DNA of 64,000 nt. It comes from Streptomyces sp. NBC_00249 (GTDB lineage Bacteria > Actinomycetota > Actinomycetes > Streptomycetales > Streptomycetaceae). The DNA lies in the NCBI RefSeq assembly GCF_026342355.1, contig NZ_JAPEMV010000001.1:186001-250000 (forward strand), read 5' to 3'. Shown here in pieces: positions 18,079 through 29,645 of the stretch (position 1 is the first letter of the stretch; each line of letters starts with the position of its first letter). Below the pieces are notes generated by a model. The model saw nothing but the letters and a program-made list of their open reading frames with translations. It did no database searches and was not told where the DNA came from. The position numbers and the translations under genes are program-made.

Positions 18079-20190
18079 TCAGGTGGCCCACGGGGAAGGG
18101 AAGCGGGGATCGGGGGCGTAGGCGCAGTAGGTCCCCGTGCGGATCGTGCGGTCGAGGTGGTCGCCGAGCGGCGGCGAGGCGTCGCGGAGGCGGCCGATGG
18201 CCTTGCGCACGGCCTGGGTGACGGCGGCCCGGGCCCGTTCCGAGGCCGCTCCGGCGTGCCGGTCACGGCCGCCGAGCCCGACGGCCCTGGCCAGTTCGCC
18301 GATCAGGAAATCCCGTTCCAGCGCGGCCTGCTCCTGCCGGGCGGTGTCGTGGCCGGCGCCGGCCTCCTCGATGTCCTCCTCGATCTCGGCGAGCCGCCGG
18401 CGGTACGCCTGCTTGGCGCGGTCGTCCAGGAGGGGGCCGGCGTCCCCCGCGCCGAGGAGCACCGCGGCCACGGCGGGGTCGTCGCTGTCGGCGGCGACCA
18501 GGTCGAGCACGTGGAACTCCCGGCCCGGTGCGGCGAGCAGCCGGGCGAGGTGGTGCATGCCCTTGCTGTCGCGGACGCTCACGCGGCGGCCGTCGAGGAC
18601 GACCTTCCAGTGGTCGCCCTCCCGGACGAAGGTGTCCGGCTCGATGGCGGCGGGCTCGATGGCGGCGGGCTCGACGGTGGCCCGCTCGGGCGTGGTCCGC
18701 CCGGCGGTGGTCTGCTCGACCGTGGTCCGCTCGGCCGTGGCCGGCTGCGAGGCCTCGGCCGCGGGCTCGTGGGCGATCCGTTCGAGTTCGGTACGCGCCG
18801 CCTCCCGTTCGAGGGCCTCCGCCCGGCGGTTGCCCAGGGCCTGCTGGGCGTCGGCGAGCCGGAGCCGGCACTCGGCCGTCTCGTAGGGGGCGCCGACCTC
18901 GCTCCAGGCCAGGGCCGCCTCCGCGAACGACTCCGACGCGGCGGCCGCGTCACCCCCGGCGAGCAGGACCTCGCCGCGCGCGCGGCATGCCGACGCGGCC
19001 AGTGCGGTGCTCTCGAAGCGGACGGCCACCTCGTCGAGCTCGCGGGCCGCGATCCGCGCCGTCTCCAGATCGCCGCCCGCGACGGCGATCCTGACCTGGG
19101 CGTCCAGCAGCGGAGCCCGGCGCAGCCCGGAGGTGGGGGGCAGTTCCTTCGAGGGCACCGGCAGCGGCCTGGCCAGCGCCTCCCGGATCGCGGCGGCCGC
19201 CGCGTCGACGTCGCCCCCGGCGAGCCGGACGAGCGAGAGCCCCGGTTCGGGATCCCAGCCGAGGCGGTGCGCGGCGAGCAGGGCGTCCTCGGCGCCGGTC
19301 AGGTCGCCGCGCCGCAGCCGGATCCGGCCCAGTTCGGTCAGCGGCCAGCCCAGCTCGCGGCGTACGTAGGGGCGCAGTTCCTCGCAGGCCAGCAGCACCT
19401 GCTGTTCGGCGTTCGCGTGCCGGCCGCGCAGGCGCATGATCTCCGCCCGGTGCACCCGGCACCGGCCGTGCAGGCTGCCGACCGCGTTCGTGCGCGCCCA
19501 GCGCTCCATCGCCTCCGTCCACTGTTCGGCCAGGTCGTACTGGGCCAGGCCCTGCAGGGCGCACACCAGCTCGCAGTAGACGACTCCGGTCGACAGCGCG
19601 TCGAGGTCGCCGGACATCGCCGCCGTGCCGGCGTCGTCGAGGAGCCCGAGGCCCCGTTCGACGTCACCGCCGAGGATCACCAGCCGGGCCTGGGCCACGC
19701 GCCCGATCGCCGCTGCCGCCGGATCGGTGGCCGTACCGGCCTCGACCGCCCGCGCCGCCCAGGTGCGGGCGGCGTCGAGGTCGCCGCTGAGGAGCCGCTC
19801 GAAGGCGCGCACCACCGCGAACCACGCGTGGGCGCCGGTCACCTCCGCCGGGTCGAGGAGGCGTTCGGCGCGGCGCAGCCAGCCGCGTACGGGTGCCATC
19901 AGCGCGGTGTCGAACAGCAGGTGCATGGCGACGCGTACGGCGGCCCCGGCCGCGCCGTTGTCCTCGCCGAGCCGGGCCAGATCGGCGTGGAGCCGCTCCC
20001 AGGTCTCGATGGCGACGTCGAGGTGACCCGCCGCGTAGGCGACACCGGCGAAGTCGGCGAGCTCCGCCGGGCCCAGCCCGTCCGCCTCCCGGGCCTCGAG
20101 GTAGGCGGCGTACGCCTCGGCCCACGCGCCGCGGCCCGCGGCGCCGCGGGCCCGATCCAGCGCGGATCCGTCGTCGGAGGCCTGCGTCAT
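18079..20190 (-). CDS. TPR-repeat protein with LuxR-type-regulator C-terminal domain
   Basis: This 703-residue cytoplasmic protein has an alpha-helical TPR-like solenoid over residues about 10-490. A low-complexity Thr/Glu/Pro linker follows (about 485-525). The C-terminal region (about 530-700, VSVRDSKGMHHLARLLAAPG through a Lys/Arg helix) closes many large actinobacterial ATPase/TPR transcriptional regulators. No DNA-binding HTH is obvious, so it may work as an accessory or anti-activator. GGAGGAAACG precedes the ATG perfectly. It is divergent from a hydrolase gene with a GTTAC/GTAAC dyad between, which suggests paired control. Confidence 0.7.
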   Translation of the reverse strand: MTQASDDGSALDRARGAAGRGAWAEAYAAYLEAREADGLGPAELADFAGVAYAAGHLDVAIETWERLHADLARLGEDNGAAGAAVRVAMHLLFDTALMAPVRGWLRRAERLLDPAEVTGAHAWFAVVRAFERLLSGDLDAARTWAARAVEAGTATDPAAAAIGRVAQARLVILGGDVERGLGLLDDAGTAAMSGDLDALSTGVVYCELVCALQGLAQYDLAEQWTEAMERWARTNAVGSLHGRCRVHRAEIMRLRGRHANAEQQVLLACEELRPYVRRELGWPLTELGRIRLRRGDLTGAEDALLAAHRLGWDPEPGLSLVRLAGGDVDAAAAAIREALARPLPVPSKELPPTSGLRRAPLLDAQVRIAVAGGDLETARIAARELDEVAVRFESTALAASACRARGEVLLAGGDAAAASESFAEAALAWSEVGAPYETAECRLRLADAQQALGNRRAEALEREAARTELERIAHEPAAEASQPATAERTTVEQTTAGRTTPERATVEPAAIEPAAIEPDTFVREGDHWKVVLDGRRVSVRDSKGMHHLARLLAAPGREFHVLDLVAADSDDPAVAAVLLGAGDAGPLLDDRAKQAYRRRLAEIEEDIEEAGAGHDTARQEQAALERDFLIGELARAVGLGGRDRHAGAASERARAAVTQAVRKAIGRLRDASPPLGDHLDRTIRTGTYCAYAPDPRFPSPWAT
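18641..18670. repeat. Tandem 15-nt repeat in the TPR protein linker
   Basis: Two exact copies of TCGATGGCGGCGGGC lie side by side and encode AAIEP twice on the minus strand, near residues 508-517. They sit inside a wider degenerate Thr/Glu/Pro repeat, a likely site of slippage-driven length change. Confidence 0.75.
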
Positions 20191-20221
20191 CGTTTCCTCC
20201 GGTCCCGGTACGTACGGGGTG

Positions 20222-20235
20222 GTTACGGCGGTAAC
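20222..20235. promoter_or_regulatory. Inverted repeat between TPR regulator and hydrolase
   Basis: GTTAC-GGCG-GTAAC lies in the 94-nt divergent intergenic region and is a candidate operator for one or both genes. The short arms make chance plausible. Confidence 0.35.
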
Positions 20236-20284
20236 GCTCTCGCTTACGCCCTCATGGTGAGCCACATCCGCATCGGAGGACATC

Positions 20285-21103
20285 ATGGACACCATCACGG
20301 TCAACGGCATCCGCCTGGAACACGAGATCCGCGGTACCGGGGAGCCGGTCCTGCTCATCAGCCCCGTCCTCGCCGACGGGTTCGTCCCGCTCGTCGCCCA
20401 GGAGGCGCTGACCAGCCGCTACCAGGTCATCCGCTACCACAAGCGGGGCTGGGGCGGCAGTACCCACACCCCGGGTCCGGTCTCCGTCGCCGACCACGCC
20501 GCGGACGCCGTCGCACTGCTCGACGCCCTCGGCATCGGCCGCGCCCATCTGGCCGGACATTCCAGCGGCGCGGCGGTCGCCGCCCAGCTGGCCCAGGACC
20601 ACCCCGACCGGGTCGCCACGGTGGCCCTGCTGGAGCTGTCCCTGCTGTCGGTGCCGGCGGGCGAGGCGTTCTTCGCGCAGGCGGGGCCCGCCTTCCAGGC
20701 GTACGCCGACGGTGACGCCGAACGCGCCCTCGGGCTGTTCCTGTCCCTCGTCAGCGGTATGACCCCGCCGCACTGCCGGGCCCTGCTGGAGCGGCGGATA
20801 CCGGGCAGTTTCACTCAGGCGGTCAAGGACGCCGACACGTTCTTCGGGGTCGAGCTCCCCGGCCTGGCCGAGTGGAAGTTCGGTCCCGCCGAGGCCGCGG
20901 CGATCCGCCGGCCGGTGCTGTCGATGCGGGGAAGCAGGACCCAGCCGCTGTGGATCGAGGTCGCCGCGTTCCTGCGCGGGGCCGTGCCCGAGGTCGAGGA
21001 GAGCGTCATCGACGGGGTCGGCCATCTGCTGCACATCGAACGCCCGAAGCCGGTGGCCGAGGCCCTGGTCCGTTTCCTGGCCCGGCACCCGATCGCGTCC
21101 TGA
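20285..21103 (+). CDS. Alpha/beta hydrolase
   Basis: This 272-residue alpha/beta-fold protein has nucleophile elbow GHSSGA (Ser about residue 97), a late GVGHLLHIE containing the catalytic His, and an oxyanion-type region LLISPVLADG near the N-terminus. GGAGGA lies 5 nt before the ATG. It is of the haloperoxidase/esterase-like type; substrate unknown. Divergent from the TPR regulator. Confidence 0.87.
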   Translation: MDTITVNGIRLEHEIRGTGEPVLLISPVLADGFVPLVAQEALTSRYQVIRYHKRGWGGSTHTPGPVSVADHAADAVALLDALGIGRAHLAGHSSGAAVAAQLAQDHPDRVATVALLELSLLSVPAGEAFFAQAGPAFQAYADGDAERALGLFLSLVSGMTPPHCRALLERRIPGSFTQAVKDADTFFGVELPGLAEWKFGPAEAAAIRRPVLSMRGSRTQPLWIEVAAFLRGAVPEVEESVIDGVGHLLHIERPKPVAEALVRFLARHPIAS

Positions 21104-21164
21104 CCGCACACCCCCGACCGATAGGATCACGTGTTCGATATACGGCCAGGACAGGACGTGGGGC

Positions 21165-21758
21165 ATGGCGACGGAACACGACGGCCCGGGCGGGGCCTGG
21201 CCGGGCGGCGCGGAGATCCCGGCCGACCTTCTGCTGGCGAAGCAGCAGGTCTACGACCCGGCCGGGCTCAGCTGCTCGCGGCCGGTCGCCGAACCGGAGA
21301 GCGCCGAGTACGCGGCGTGCGCCTTCACCCTGGACGGTCTGCGCGTCCGGTTCCGCGTGGCGAAGACGACCCCGAAGAAGGCCGGTCAGTTCGTCACGGT
21401 GTGGAAGAGGTCCGGGAGCGGGCCGATCCAGCCCTTCGACGCCGCCGATCCCGTCGACCTGTTCGTCGTCAGCGCGCGTGAGGGCTCGCACTTCGGACAG
21501 TTCGTGTTCCCGAGGGACGTGCTGGTCGAACGCGGCGTCGTGTCCCGGGGCGGGGCGGGCGGGAAGCGGGGCTTCCGCGTCTACCCGCCGTGGGCGGTCA
21601 CCGTCGCGCGGCAGGCCCGTGGGAGCCAGGCCTGGCAGGTGGAGCACTTCCTGCACGTGCCCGCGGAAGGTCCCGTCGACACCGTCCGCGCCCGCGCCCT
21701 GCACCTGCGGGGCGATCGGTCAGGATCGGAGAAGCACCGCGACGGGGCCCCCGCCTAG
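21165..21758 (+). CDS. MepB family protein
   Basis: This 197-residue protein has the MepB hallmark region AKTTPKKAGQFVTVWKR (about residues 63-80) and FGQFVFPRDVLVERGV. MepB was first described next to the staphylococcal MepA efflux pump; its biochemical role is unknown. The C-terminal 20 residues are charged and probably disordered. A GATATA-like -10 and a GGGG site precede the ATG. It stands alone between the hydrolase and the UvrA-like gene. Confidence 0.8.
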   Translation: MATEHDGPGGAWPGGAEIPADLLLAKQQVYDPAGLSCSRPVAEPESAEYAACAFTLDGLRVRFRVAKTTPKKAGQFVTVWKRSGSGPIQPFDAADPVDLFVVSAREGSHFGQFVFPRDVLVERGVVSRGGAGGKRGFRVYPPWAVTVARQARGSQAWQVEHFLHVPAEGPVDTVRARALHLRGDRSGSEKHRDGAPA

Positions 21759-21942
21759 CGTGAGGGCCATGGACATCACCAAACCTGGTCCGCTTCAACG
21801 AGCTCCGCTGAGCGGGGCGCGGCGGGCGGACGGTGGCGGACCGTTGCCTTGATCGCGCCGACGAAGTAGAACCAGACCTATCTGCACGAAGCCGGTCGGA
21901 CCGAGCCGGGCGAAGGCGGCGCCGCCGTCGGATGGAGACACG

Positions 21943-24333
<2,391 letters not shown>

Positions 24334-24358
24334 CGGCGGCCGCCGCTGCCTCGGCGGG

Positions 24359-25483
24359 TCAGGAGCGGCGGGCCCACTCCCGCGCCAGGAGCCGGTAGGA
24401 GTTGATGCGGGTGGCGGGGGTGGGGGTGATCGTCGTGATGAGGAGCTCGTCCGCGCCGGTGGCTTCCTGGAGGCGCTCCAGGTGGTCGGCGACCGTCTTC
24501 GGGGAGCCCACGAACTGGGTCTCCACGCGGTCCTCGACGAGGGCGTGGTCGGCCGGGGTCCAGCGGTCCGTGAGGGCCCGGGCCTCCTGCGGGGTGGGGT
24601 AGGGGATGGCGCCCTCGGCGGTGCGGATGCTGTGGACCCAGGGCGCGTATCCGGCGGCCAGTTCGCGGGCCGTCGCGTCGTCCTCGGCCACCACCACGTC
24701 GGCGGACACCGTCAGGTAGGGCCGGTCCAGTGCGGCCGACGGTTTGAAGGCGGCCCGGTAGCCCTCGGCGGCCTCCAGCACCGACGCGGGGCTGACGTGG
24801 TAGTTCGCGGCGAAGCGCAGGCCTTCCCGGCCGGCCGTCTCGGCGCTCACCCCGCCGCTGCTGCCCAGGATCCACACCTGTAGGTCGGCCCCCTCGCCGG
24901 GGACGGGGTGCGCCTCCAGGCCCTCCGGGGAGCGGTAGTCGCCGCGCAGCAGGGCCAGTACGTCGGCCACCTGTTCGGCGTAGTCCTGCGGGCGGGCCCC
25001 GGGCAGGTTCAGCAGCCGCTGCTGGAGGGCCACGCGGGGGTGCCCGAGGAGGTGGGCGAAGGAGAAGCGGGCCGGTATCCGCAGGCCGTTCGGCGTCCAC
25101 CCCTCGAAGGGCGGCGCGGCGTCCGGCGCCGGCTGCGGCGGGCGGCCCGCCGAGCGGCCCAGGCCCAGGTCGAGGCGGCCCGGGTGCAGGGCGTCGATGA
25201 GGCCGAACTCCTCCACCGTGGACAGCGCGGTGCGGTGTCCGAGCTGCACGGCGCCGGAGCCGATGCGGATCGTGGAGGTGGCGGAGGCGGTCAGGGCGAG
25301 GAGCACCGCGGGTGAGGTCCCGGCGACGCCGGGGTTCAGGTGGTGCTCGGCGAACCAGTAGCGGGCGTAGCCGAACCGCTCGGTCTGCCGGGCGAGTTCG
25401 ATGCTCTGGCGGAGGGCCTCGGCGGCGGTGGAGCCGGAGGTGACCGGGACGAGGTCGAGGACACCGAGGGGGATGCCGGACAT
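24359..25483 (-). CDS. LLM class flavin-dependent oxidoreductase (MsnO8/YhbW-like)
   Basis: This 374-residue bacterial-luciferase-fold enzyme begins with IPLGVLDLVPVTSG and carries RYWFAEHHLNPGVAGTSPAVLL and LDLGLGRS, which define the LLM group often annotated MsnO8-like. It uses reduced flavin and oxygen. It is the third gene downstream in a run of three LLM genes, 53 nt after the NtaA-like gene. With its neighbours it probably attacks a C-S or similar bond, though the substrate is not evident. Confidence 0.87.
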   Translation of the reverse strand: MSGIPLGVLDLVPVTSGSTAAEALRQSIELARQTERFGYARYWFAEHHLNPGVAGTSPAVLLALTASATSTIRIGSGAVQLGHRTALSTVEEFGLIDALHPGRLDLGLGRSAGRPPQPAPDAAPPFEGWTPNGLRIPARFSFAHLLGHPRVALQQRLLNLPGARPQDYAEQVADVLALLRGDYRSPEGLEAHPVPGEGADLQVWILGSSGGVSAETAGREGLRFAANYHVSPASVLEAAEGYRAAFKPSAALDRPYLTVSADVVVAEDDATARELAAGYAPWVHSIRTAEGAIPYPTPQEARALTDRWTPADHALVEDRVETQFVGSPKTVADHLERLQEATGADELLITTITPTPATRINSYRLLAREWARRS

Positions 25484-25536
25484 GGCTCAGCTCCTTGGAG
25501 GTCGGGTCGTGCGGGTCCGGATGACGGGCGGCGGCG

Positions 25537-26940
25537 TCACGGGGCCGGGGCGGACGGGAGTTCGACGACAGGCCCCAGGGCTCCGCGCCGGGCTTCGGGG
25601 ACGGCGAGGCCCAGGTGGTCGCGCAGGGTGCTGCCCTCGTACTCGCTGCGGAAGACCCCGCGTTCCTGGAGCAGCGGGACGACGGTGTCGGCGAAGACGT
25701 CGAGGCCGCCGGGGGTGAGGTGCGGGACGAGGATGAAACCGTCGGCGGCGTCCTGCTGCACGAGGGAGTCGATGGACGCGGCGACGGTGGCGGCGCTGCC
25801 GACGAAGGTCTGGCGGGAGGTGGTCGCGATCACGAGTTCGCGGATGGAGAGGTTCTTGGCCTCCGCCAGCTCCCGCCACTGCCGGGCCGTGGCGAGGGGG
25901 TCGCTGAACTGGCGTACGCTCGCGCGCCCCAGGGCCACGGTGTTCTCGCCCACCACGGGGTCGACGTCGGGCAGCGGGCCGTCGGGGTCGTAGCCGGACA
26001 GGTCCCGGTTCCAGACGTGTTCCAGGTATTTGACGGCCGTCTGTCCGCTGACCTGGAGGCGGCGGACCTCGTGGGCGTGCTCGTGGGCCTCGGCGTCCGT
26101 GTCCCCGAGGACGAAGGTGGCGGCGGGCAGGATCTTCAGCTGGTCGGGGGTGCGCCCGTACCGGGCGAGCCGGCCCTTGACGTCGGCGTAGAACGCGCGG
26201 CCCTCCTCCAGGGTCCCGTACCGGCCGAAGATGGCGTCGGCGCCGGAGGCCGCGAACTCCCGGCCCTCGTCGGAGTCCCCGGCCTGGAAGATCACCGGTC
26301 GGCCCTGGGGGCTGCGCGGGACGTCGAAACGGCCCTCGATGTCGAAGTGCTGCCCCTGGTGGGAGAAGGCTCCGGCGCGGGCGTCGCGCAGGAAGGTACC
26401 GGCCCGGGGGTCCGCGGCGATCTCCGAGCCGTCCCAGGAGTCGAACAGTTCGACGGCGGTGGAGAGGAACTCGCGGGCGCGGGAGTAGCGATCCTCGCGC
26501 GGCAGGAATCCGCCGCGCCGGAAGTTCTCCCCGGTGAAGGCGTCCCAGGAGGTGACGACGTTCCACGCGGCGCGGCCCTCGGAGAGGTGGTCGAGGGAGG
26601 CGAACTGGCGGGCCACCTCGTAGGGCTCGTTGAAGGTGGAGTTGATGGTGCCGGTCAGGCCGAGGCGTTCGGTGACGGCCGCGAGGGCGGCGAGGACGGT
26701 GAAGGTGTCCGGGCGGCCCACCACGTCCAGGTCGTAGATCTCGCCGCCCTGTTCGCGCAGGCGCAGTCCCTCGGCGAGGAAGAGGAAGTCGAACTTGGCG
26801 CGTTCGGCGGTCCGCGCGAAGTGGACGAACGAGTCGAAGTCGATGTGGCTGCCCGCCGCCGGGTCGCTCCACACGGTGGTGTTGTTGACGCCCGGGAAGT
26901 GGGCCGCGAGGTGGATCTGCTTGAGCGGCTTGGTGCTCAT
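25537..26940 (-). CDS. NtaA/SnaA/DszA family FMN-dependent monooxygenase
   Basis: This 467-residue LLM enzyme of the NtaA/DszA type has the defining stretch LSEGRAAWNVVTSWD (about residue 130), GRPVIFQAGDSDEGREFAA, and the C-terminal substrate region TPGGLDVFADTVVPLL. Members oxidise sulfones, nitrilotriacetate or dimethyl sulfide-type substrates with FMNH2 from a partner reductase; no reductase is encoded here. It follows the 409-residue LLM gene by 79 nt. Its last codons lie in a 26-nt sequence that recurs at 50513-50538. Confidence 0.88.
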   Translation of the reverse strand: MSTKPLKQIHLAAHFPGVNNTTVWSDPAAGSHIDFDSFVHFARTAERAKFDFLFLAEGLRLREQGGEIYDLDVVGRPDTFTVLAALAAVTERLGLTGTINSTFNEPYEVARQFASLDHLSEGRAAWNVVTSWDAFTGENFRRGGFLPREDRYSRAREFLSTAVELFDSWDGSEIAADPRAGTFLRDARAGAFSHQGQHFDIEGRFDVPRSPQGRPVIFQAGDSDEGREFAASGADAIFGRYGTLEEGRAFYADVKGRLARYGRTPDQLKILPAATFVLGDTDAEAHEHAHEVRRLQVSGQTAVKYLEHVWNRDLSGYDPDGPLPDVDPVVGENTVALGRASVRQFSDPLATARQWRELAEAKNLSIRELVIATTSRQTFVGSAATVAASIDSLVQQDAADGFILVPHLTPGGLDVFADTVVPLLQERGVFRSEYEGSTLRDHLGLAVPEARRGALGPVVELPSAPAP

Positions 26941-27019
26941 GGTTGATTCGTCCTTCCGGATCGTCGGGATCAGGCGGTCGGGCGGTCGGCCTGTCGGGCG
27001 GTGCGGGCCGTGCGGACGC

Positions 27020-28249
27020 TCAGGCGGTGCGGGCGCTCGCGTAGCGGTTGGCGGGACGGGGCTCCAGTCCGAGCAGTCCGCGCAGGGTGTCCGCCTCGTA
27101 CGCGGTGCGGAAGAGGCCGCGGCGCTGGAGTTCGGGCACCAGGGCCCGGGTGACGGCGGGCAGGTCGTGCGCGAGTACGCCGGGCCGCAGGCGGAAGCCG
27201 TCCAGCCCCGCCGACCGGTGCTCTTCGAGGAGGTCGGCCAGCTGGGCGGGGGTCCCGGTGAACACCTCGGCGTCCTGCTCGTACGGGTGGCCGGAGAGGG
27301 CGTCGAGGCGTTCCTTGCGGGCGGCGGCCGCCGGGCCGTCCCCGTCCAGGAACACGGTCAGTTCCCCGAGGAGGCGCAGCGGTGCCAGGCCTGGTCCGGC
27401 GGCCTCCCGGGCGTGCCCGATCGCGGCGACGGCCGCGAGGGACTCGGCCCGGCCGCGGAGGCCCACGTACCCGATGTCGGCGGACCGGGCGAGGAGGCGG
27501 TACGAGGCCTCGGCGTCCCGGTGGCCGGCGGGCGCGGCGGCCGCGCTCACGAGGGGCTGTCCCTGCGGGGGGCGCGGGGTGATCGAGGGGCCCCGGACGC
27601 TGAAGTGGCGGCCCTCGAAGTCGATGTGGTGCAGTTTGTCCCGGTCCACGAAGCGGCCGGTGGCCACGTCGCGGATCTCCGCGTCGTCCTCCCAGCTGTC
27701 CCACAGCCGCCTGACCACCTCGACGTGGTCGGCGGCCTCCTCGTACCGCGCGGCGGCGGGGAGCGGGGCGGGGCGGCGGCCGAAGTGCCGTTCCTCGTGG
27801 GGTGGTCCGGCGATCCGCAGGTGCAGTCCGGCCCGGCCGCGGCTGACGTGGTCGAGGGTGGCGACGGCCTTGGAGATGTGGAAGGGCTCGGTGTGGGTGG
27901 TGGTCACGCTCGGTACGAGTCCGAGGTGCCGGGTCAGCGGAGCGACGCGGGCGGCGGTCAGTACGGCGTCCAGCCGTCCCCGGACCCGGTCCGTGCGGCC
28001 GTCCGGGCCGTCGGGCGCGGAGGACTGGAGGGAGAAGGCGTCGTCGAAGGTGACGAAGTCCAGGAGTCCGGCCTCGGCCTCGGCGACGGCGTCGGCCCAG
28101 TACCGGGCGGTGAGGAGCGCCTCCGGACGCGCCCCCGGCTCGCGCCAGGCGGCGGGATGCCGGCCGGCGCCGTCGAGGGCGACGGCGAGGTGCAGGGGTG
28201 CTCGTGCGGTGGGCGGGAGGGAAGCGGAGGAGGACGGGGGAACGGGCAC
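27020..28249 (-). CDS. LLM class flavin-dependent monooxygenase (NtaA-like)
   Basis: This 409-residue LLM enzyme is related to the next gene downstream: both end in a RGLFRTAYEADTLRGLLGL-like segment. It has a FVTFDDAFSLQ active-site strand and LDHVSRGRAGLHLRIAGPP, where the usual AAWNVVTS is changed to AGLHLRIA, so substrate preference probably differs. GTG 28249 is the likely start, with AGGAAGG about 12 nt upstream. It begins a three-LLM transcription unit driven by its own promoter at 28368-28396. Confidence 0.83.
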   Translation of the reverse strand: MPVPPSSSASLPPTARAPLHLAVALDGAGRHPAAWREPGARPEALLTARYWADAVAEAEAGLLDFVTFDDAFSLQSSAPDGPDGRTDRVRGRLDAVLTAARVAPLTRHLGLVPSVTTTHTEPFHISKAVATLDHVSRGRAGLHLRIAGPPHEERHFGRRPAPLPAAARYEEAADHVEVVRRLWDSWEDDAEIRDVATGRFVDRDKLHHIDFEGRHFSVRGPSITPRPPQGQPLVSAAAAPAGHRDAEASYRLLARSADIGYVGLRGRAESLAAVAAIGHAREAAGPGLAPLRLLGELTVFLDGDGPAAAARKERLDALSGHPYEQDAEVFTGTPAQLADLLEEHRSAGLDGFRLRPGVLAHDLPAVTRALVPELQRRGLFRTAYEADTLRGLLGLEPRPANRYASARTA

Positions 28250-28367
28250 GTCGGAATGCGCCTTCCTGATGGGCGTGCGGGAAGTGGTCCGGTGCGGGTG
28301 CGTGAATTCGTCCCGTCAGCGAAGCCGGCAATTCTTCTGTTCGATCGATTCCGGAATTCTTCGGAAA

Positions 28368-28396
28368 ACGCTACGCCCGATGCCTGGCCCGTACAA
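28368..28396 (-). promoter_or_regulatory. Promoter of the three-gene LLM operon
   Basis: On the minus strand, TTGTAC (28396-28391) and TAGCGT (28373-28368) are separated by exactly 17 nt, a good housekeeping-type promoter. It lies just after the terminator of the preceding ASST gene. The surrounding DNA is markedly less GC-rich than the genes. Confidence 0.65.
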
Positions 28397-28431
28397 TGAC
28401 CGCATTGTGAAGAGAACTTGGCAGATGTGTT

Positions 28432-28464
28432 GCCGGCCCCGCGGACGGTGTCCGCGGGGCCGGC
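28432..28464 (-). terminator. Terminator after the arylsulfotransferase-like gene
   Basis: A perfect 15-bp stem (28432-28446 with 28450-28464) with a 3-nt loop starts 26 nt after the stop codon at 28490. It separates the importer/ASST unit from the LLM unit. Confidence 0.7.
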
Positions 28465-28489
28465 GAGGTGCCGTGGGCACGAGGTCGGG

Positions 28490-29599
28490 TCACAGCCAGG
28501 GAAGCTGCTCCGGGGCGTAACGGTAGGCGCGGAACACGGAGTTCTGGGCGCCCGCGGAGGACTCCAGGCCGATGCCGTCGCCGAAGGACCGGAACTGCGG
28601 GACCACGAACTCCCAGACCACGTCACCTCCGGGGGTCACCTCGAAGAGCCGCCCGAAGGAGCCTTCGGCGACGAAGGTGTTCCCGTTGGGCAGCCGCTGG
28701 GCACTGGACATGTAGGGGCTGAAGAAGTTCTGCGGCGGGTTGTCCTCGTAGGACCACACTTCCTTTCCGGTGTGCGGGTCGAGTTCCAGGACGCGCGAGT
28801 AGGGCACCGAGGTGGTGTCGCGGTAGGTGCCGTTGTCGAAGACCAGGACGGTGCCGCCGGGCAGTTCGTGCGGGTGGTGCTGCTGGGCGAGGACGTCGGG
28901 GCCGATGCGCCAGCGTACGGAGCCGTCGGCGCGGTCGACGGACACGGTGGTGGAGGCGCTGCGGAAGCCCACGATGACCGAGCCGTCGGCCTGTTCGTTG
29001 ACGGTGTTGGCCATCGGCCAGTGCTCGCGGGCGAAGTGCCGGTTCAGGGGGAGTTCTTCGGGGTCGAGGTGCTCGATGGCGGCCCAGCGCCACACCACCT
29101 CCCCGTCCCAGGTCAGTTCGTACACGACGTCGCCGTAGATGACGCCGCCCGGGGCCTCGGAGCCGGGGATGCCGCCCTGGATGCGGGCCGCGTCGGCGGG
29201 GTCCAGGGGCTCGACGGCCGTGATGAGGAGGTTGCCGTTGCGCAGGACGGAGGCGTCGTGGTGGTGGAAGGGGTGCCGGACCTCGCGCAGGACCGTGGAA
29301 TCGGGGGCCAGTTCCTGGAAGATGCCGCCGTGGTAGACGTCCCAGATGGGGAAGAGGGAGGGGCCGGAGGTGTCCTTGGCCGCGTAGAAGAGGTTGCCGC
29401 CGGGGAGCAGCTGGGCCTGGCGGCCGGGCGGGTGGGGAGAGGTCCAGGTGTGGGCGGTGCGGCCCTCGATGTCGACGAGGTGGATCTCGCCGGCGCTGGT
29501 GATCGGCGTGTACAGGGTGTACCCGCCGAAGCTGCGGTCCGGGTCGTGGGCGACGAGGCCGGTGCCCCGGCGGCGGAGGGTGTTCTGATCGACGGTCAT
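28490..29599 (-). CDS. Arylsulfotransferase (ASST)-like propeller protein
   Basis: This 369-residue protein matches the arylsulfotransferase family: a chain of beta-propeller blades with LLPGGNLFYAAK, HHHDASVLRNGNLLITA, HHPHELPGGTVLVFDNGTYR and SSAQRLPNGNTFVAEG. The conserved His cluster around these blades forms the active site in ASSTs, which move sulfate from one phenol to another without PAPS. No signal peptide is seen, so it may be cytoplasmic, unlike E. coli ASST. It follows the ABC substrate-binding protein by 46 nt in the same operon. Confidence 0.83.
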   Translation of the reverse strand: MTVDQNTLRRRGTGLVAHDPDRSFGGYTLYTPITSAGEIHLVDIEGRTAHTWTSPHPPGRQAQLLPGGNLFYAAKDTSGPSLFPIWDVYHGGIFQELAPDSTVLREVRHPFHHHDASVLRNGNLLITAVEPLDPADAARIQGGIPGSEAPGGVIYGDVVYELTWDGEVVWRWAAIEHLDPEELPLNRHFAREHWPMANTVNEQADGSVIVGFRSASTTVSVDRADGSVRWRIGPDVLAQQHHPHELPGGTVLVFDNGTYRDTTSVPYSRVLELDPHTGKEVWSYEDNPPQNFFSPYMSSAQRLPNGNTFVAEGSFGRLFEVTPGGDVVWEFVVPQFRSFGDGIGLESSAGAQNSVFRAYRYAPEQLPWL

Positions 29600-29645
29600 G
29601 GTGAACTCCTGTGCTGGTGGGGGTGGGTCGGTGCGGGGATCCGGG

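Noticed and set aside
18157..20715. A plus-strand 852-codon frame over the TPR regulator and hydrolase.
   Set aside because: It has no recognisable domain, an Arg/Gly-rich shadow composition, and runs through two genes with good start sites.
25537..28249. The LLM genes as streptogramin (SnaA-like) biosynthesis genes.
   Set aside because: No SnaB/SnaC partner, peptide synthetase or polyketide gene is near; the importer and ASST neighbours favour organosulfur metabolism.
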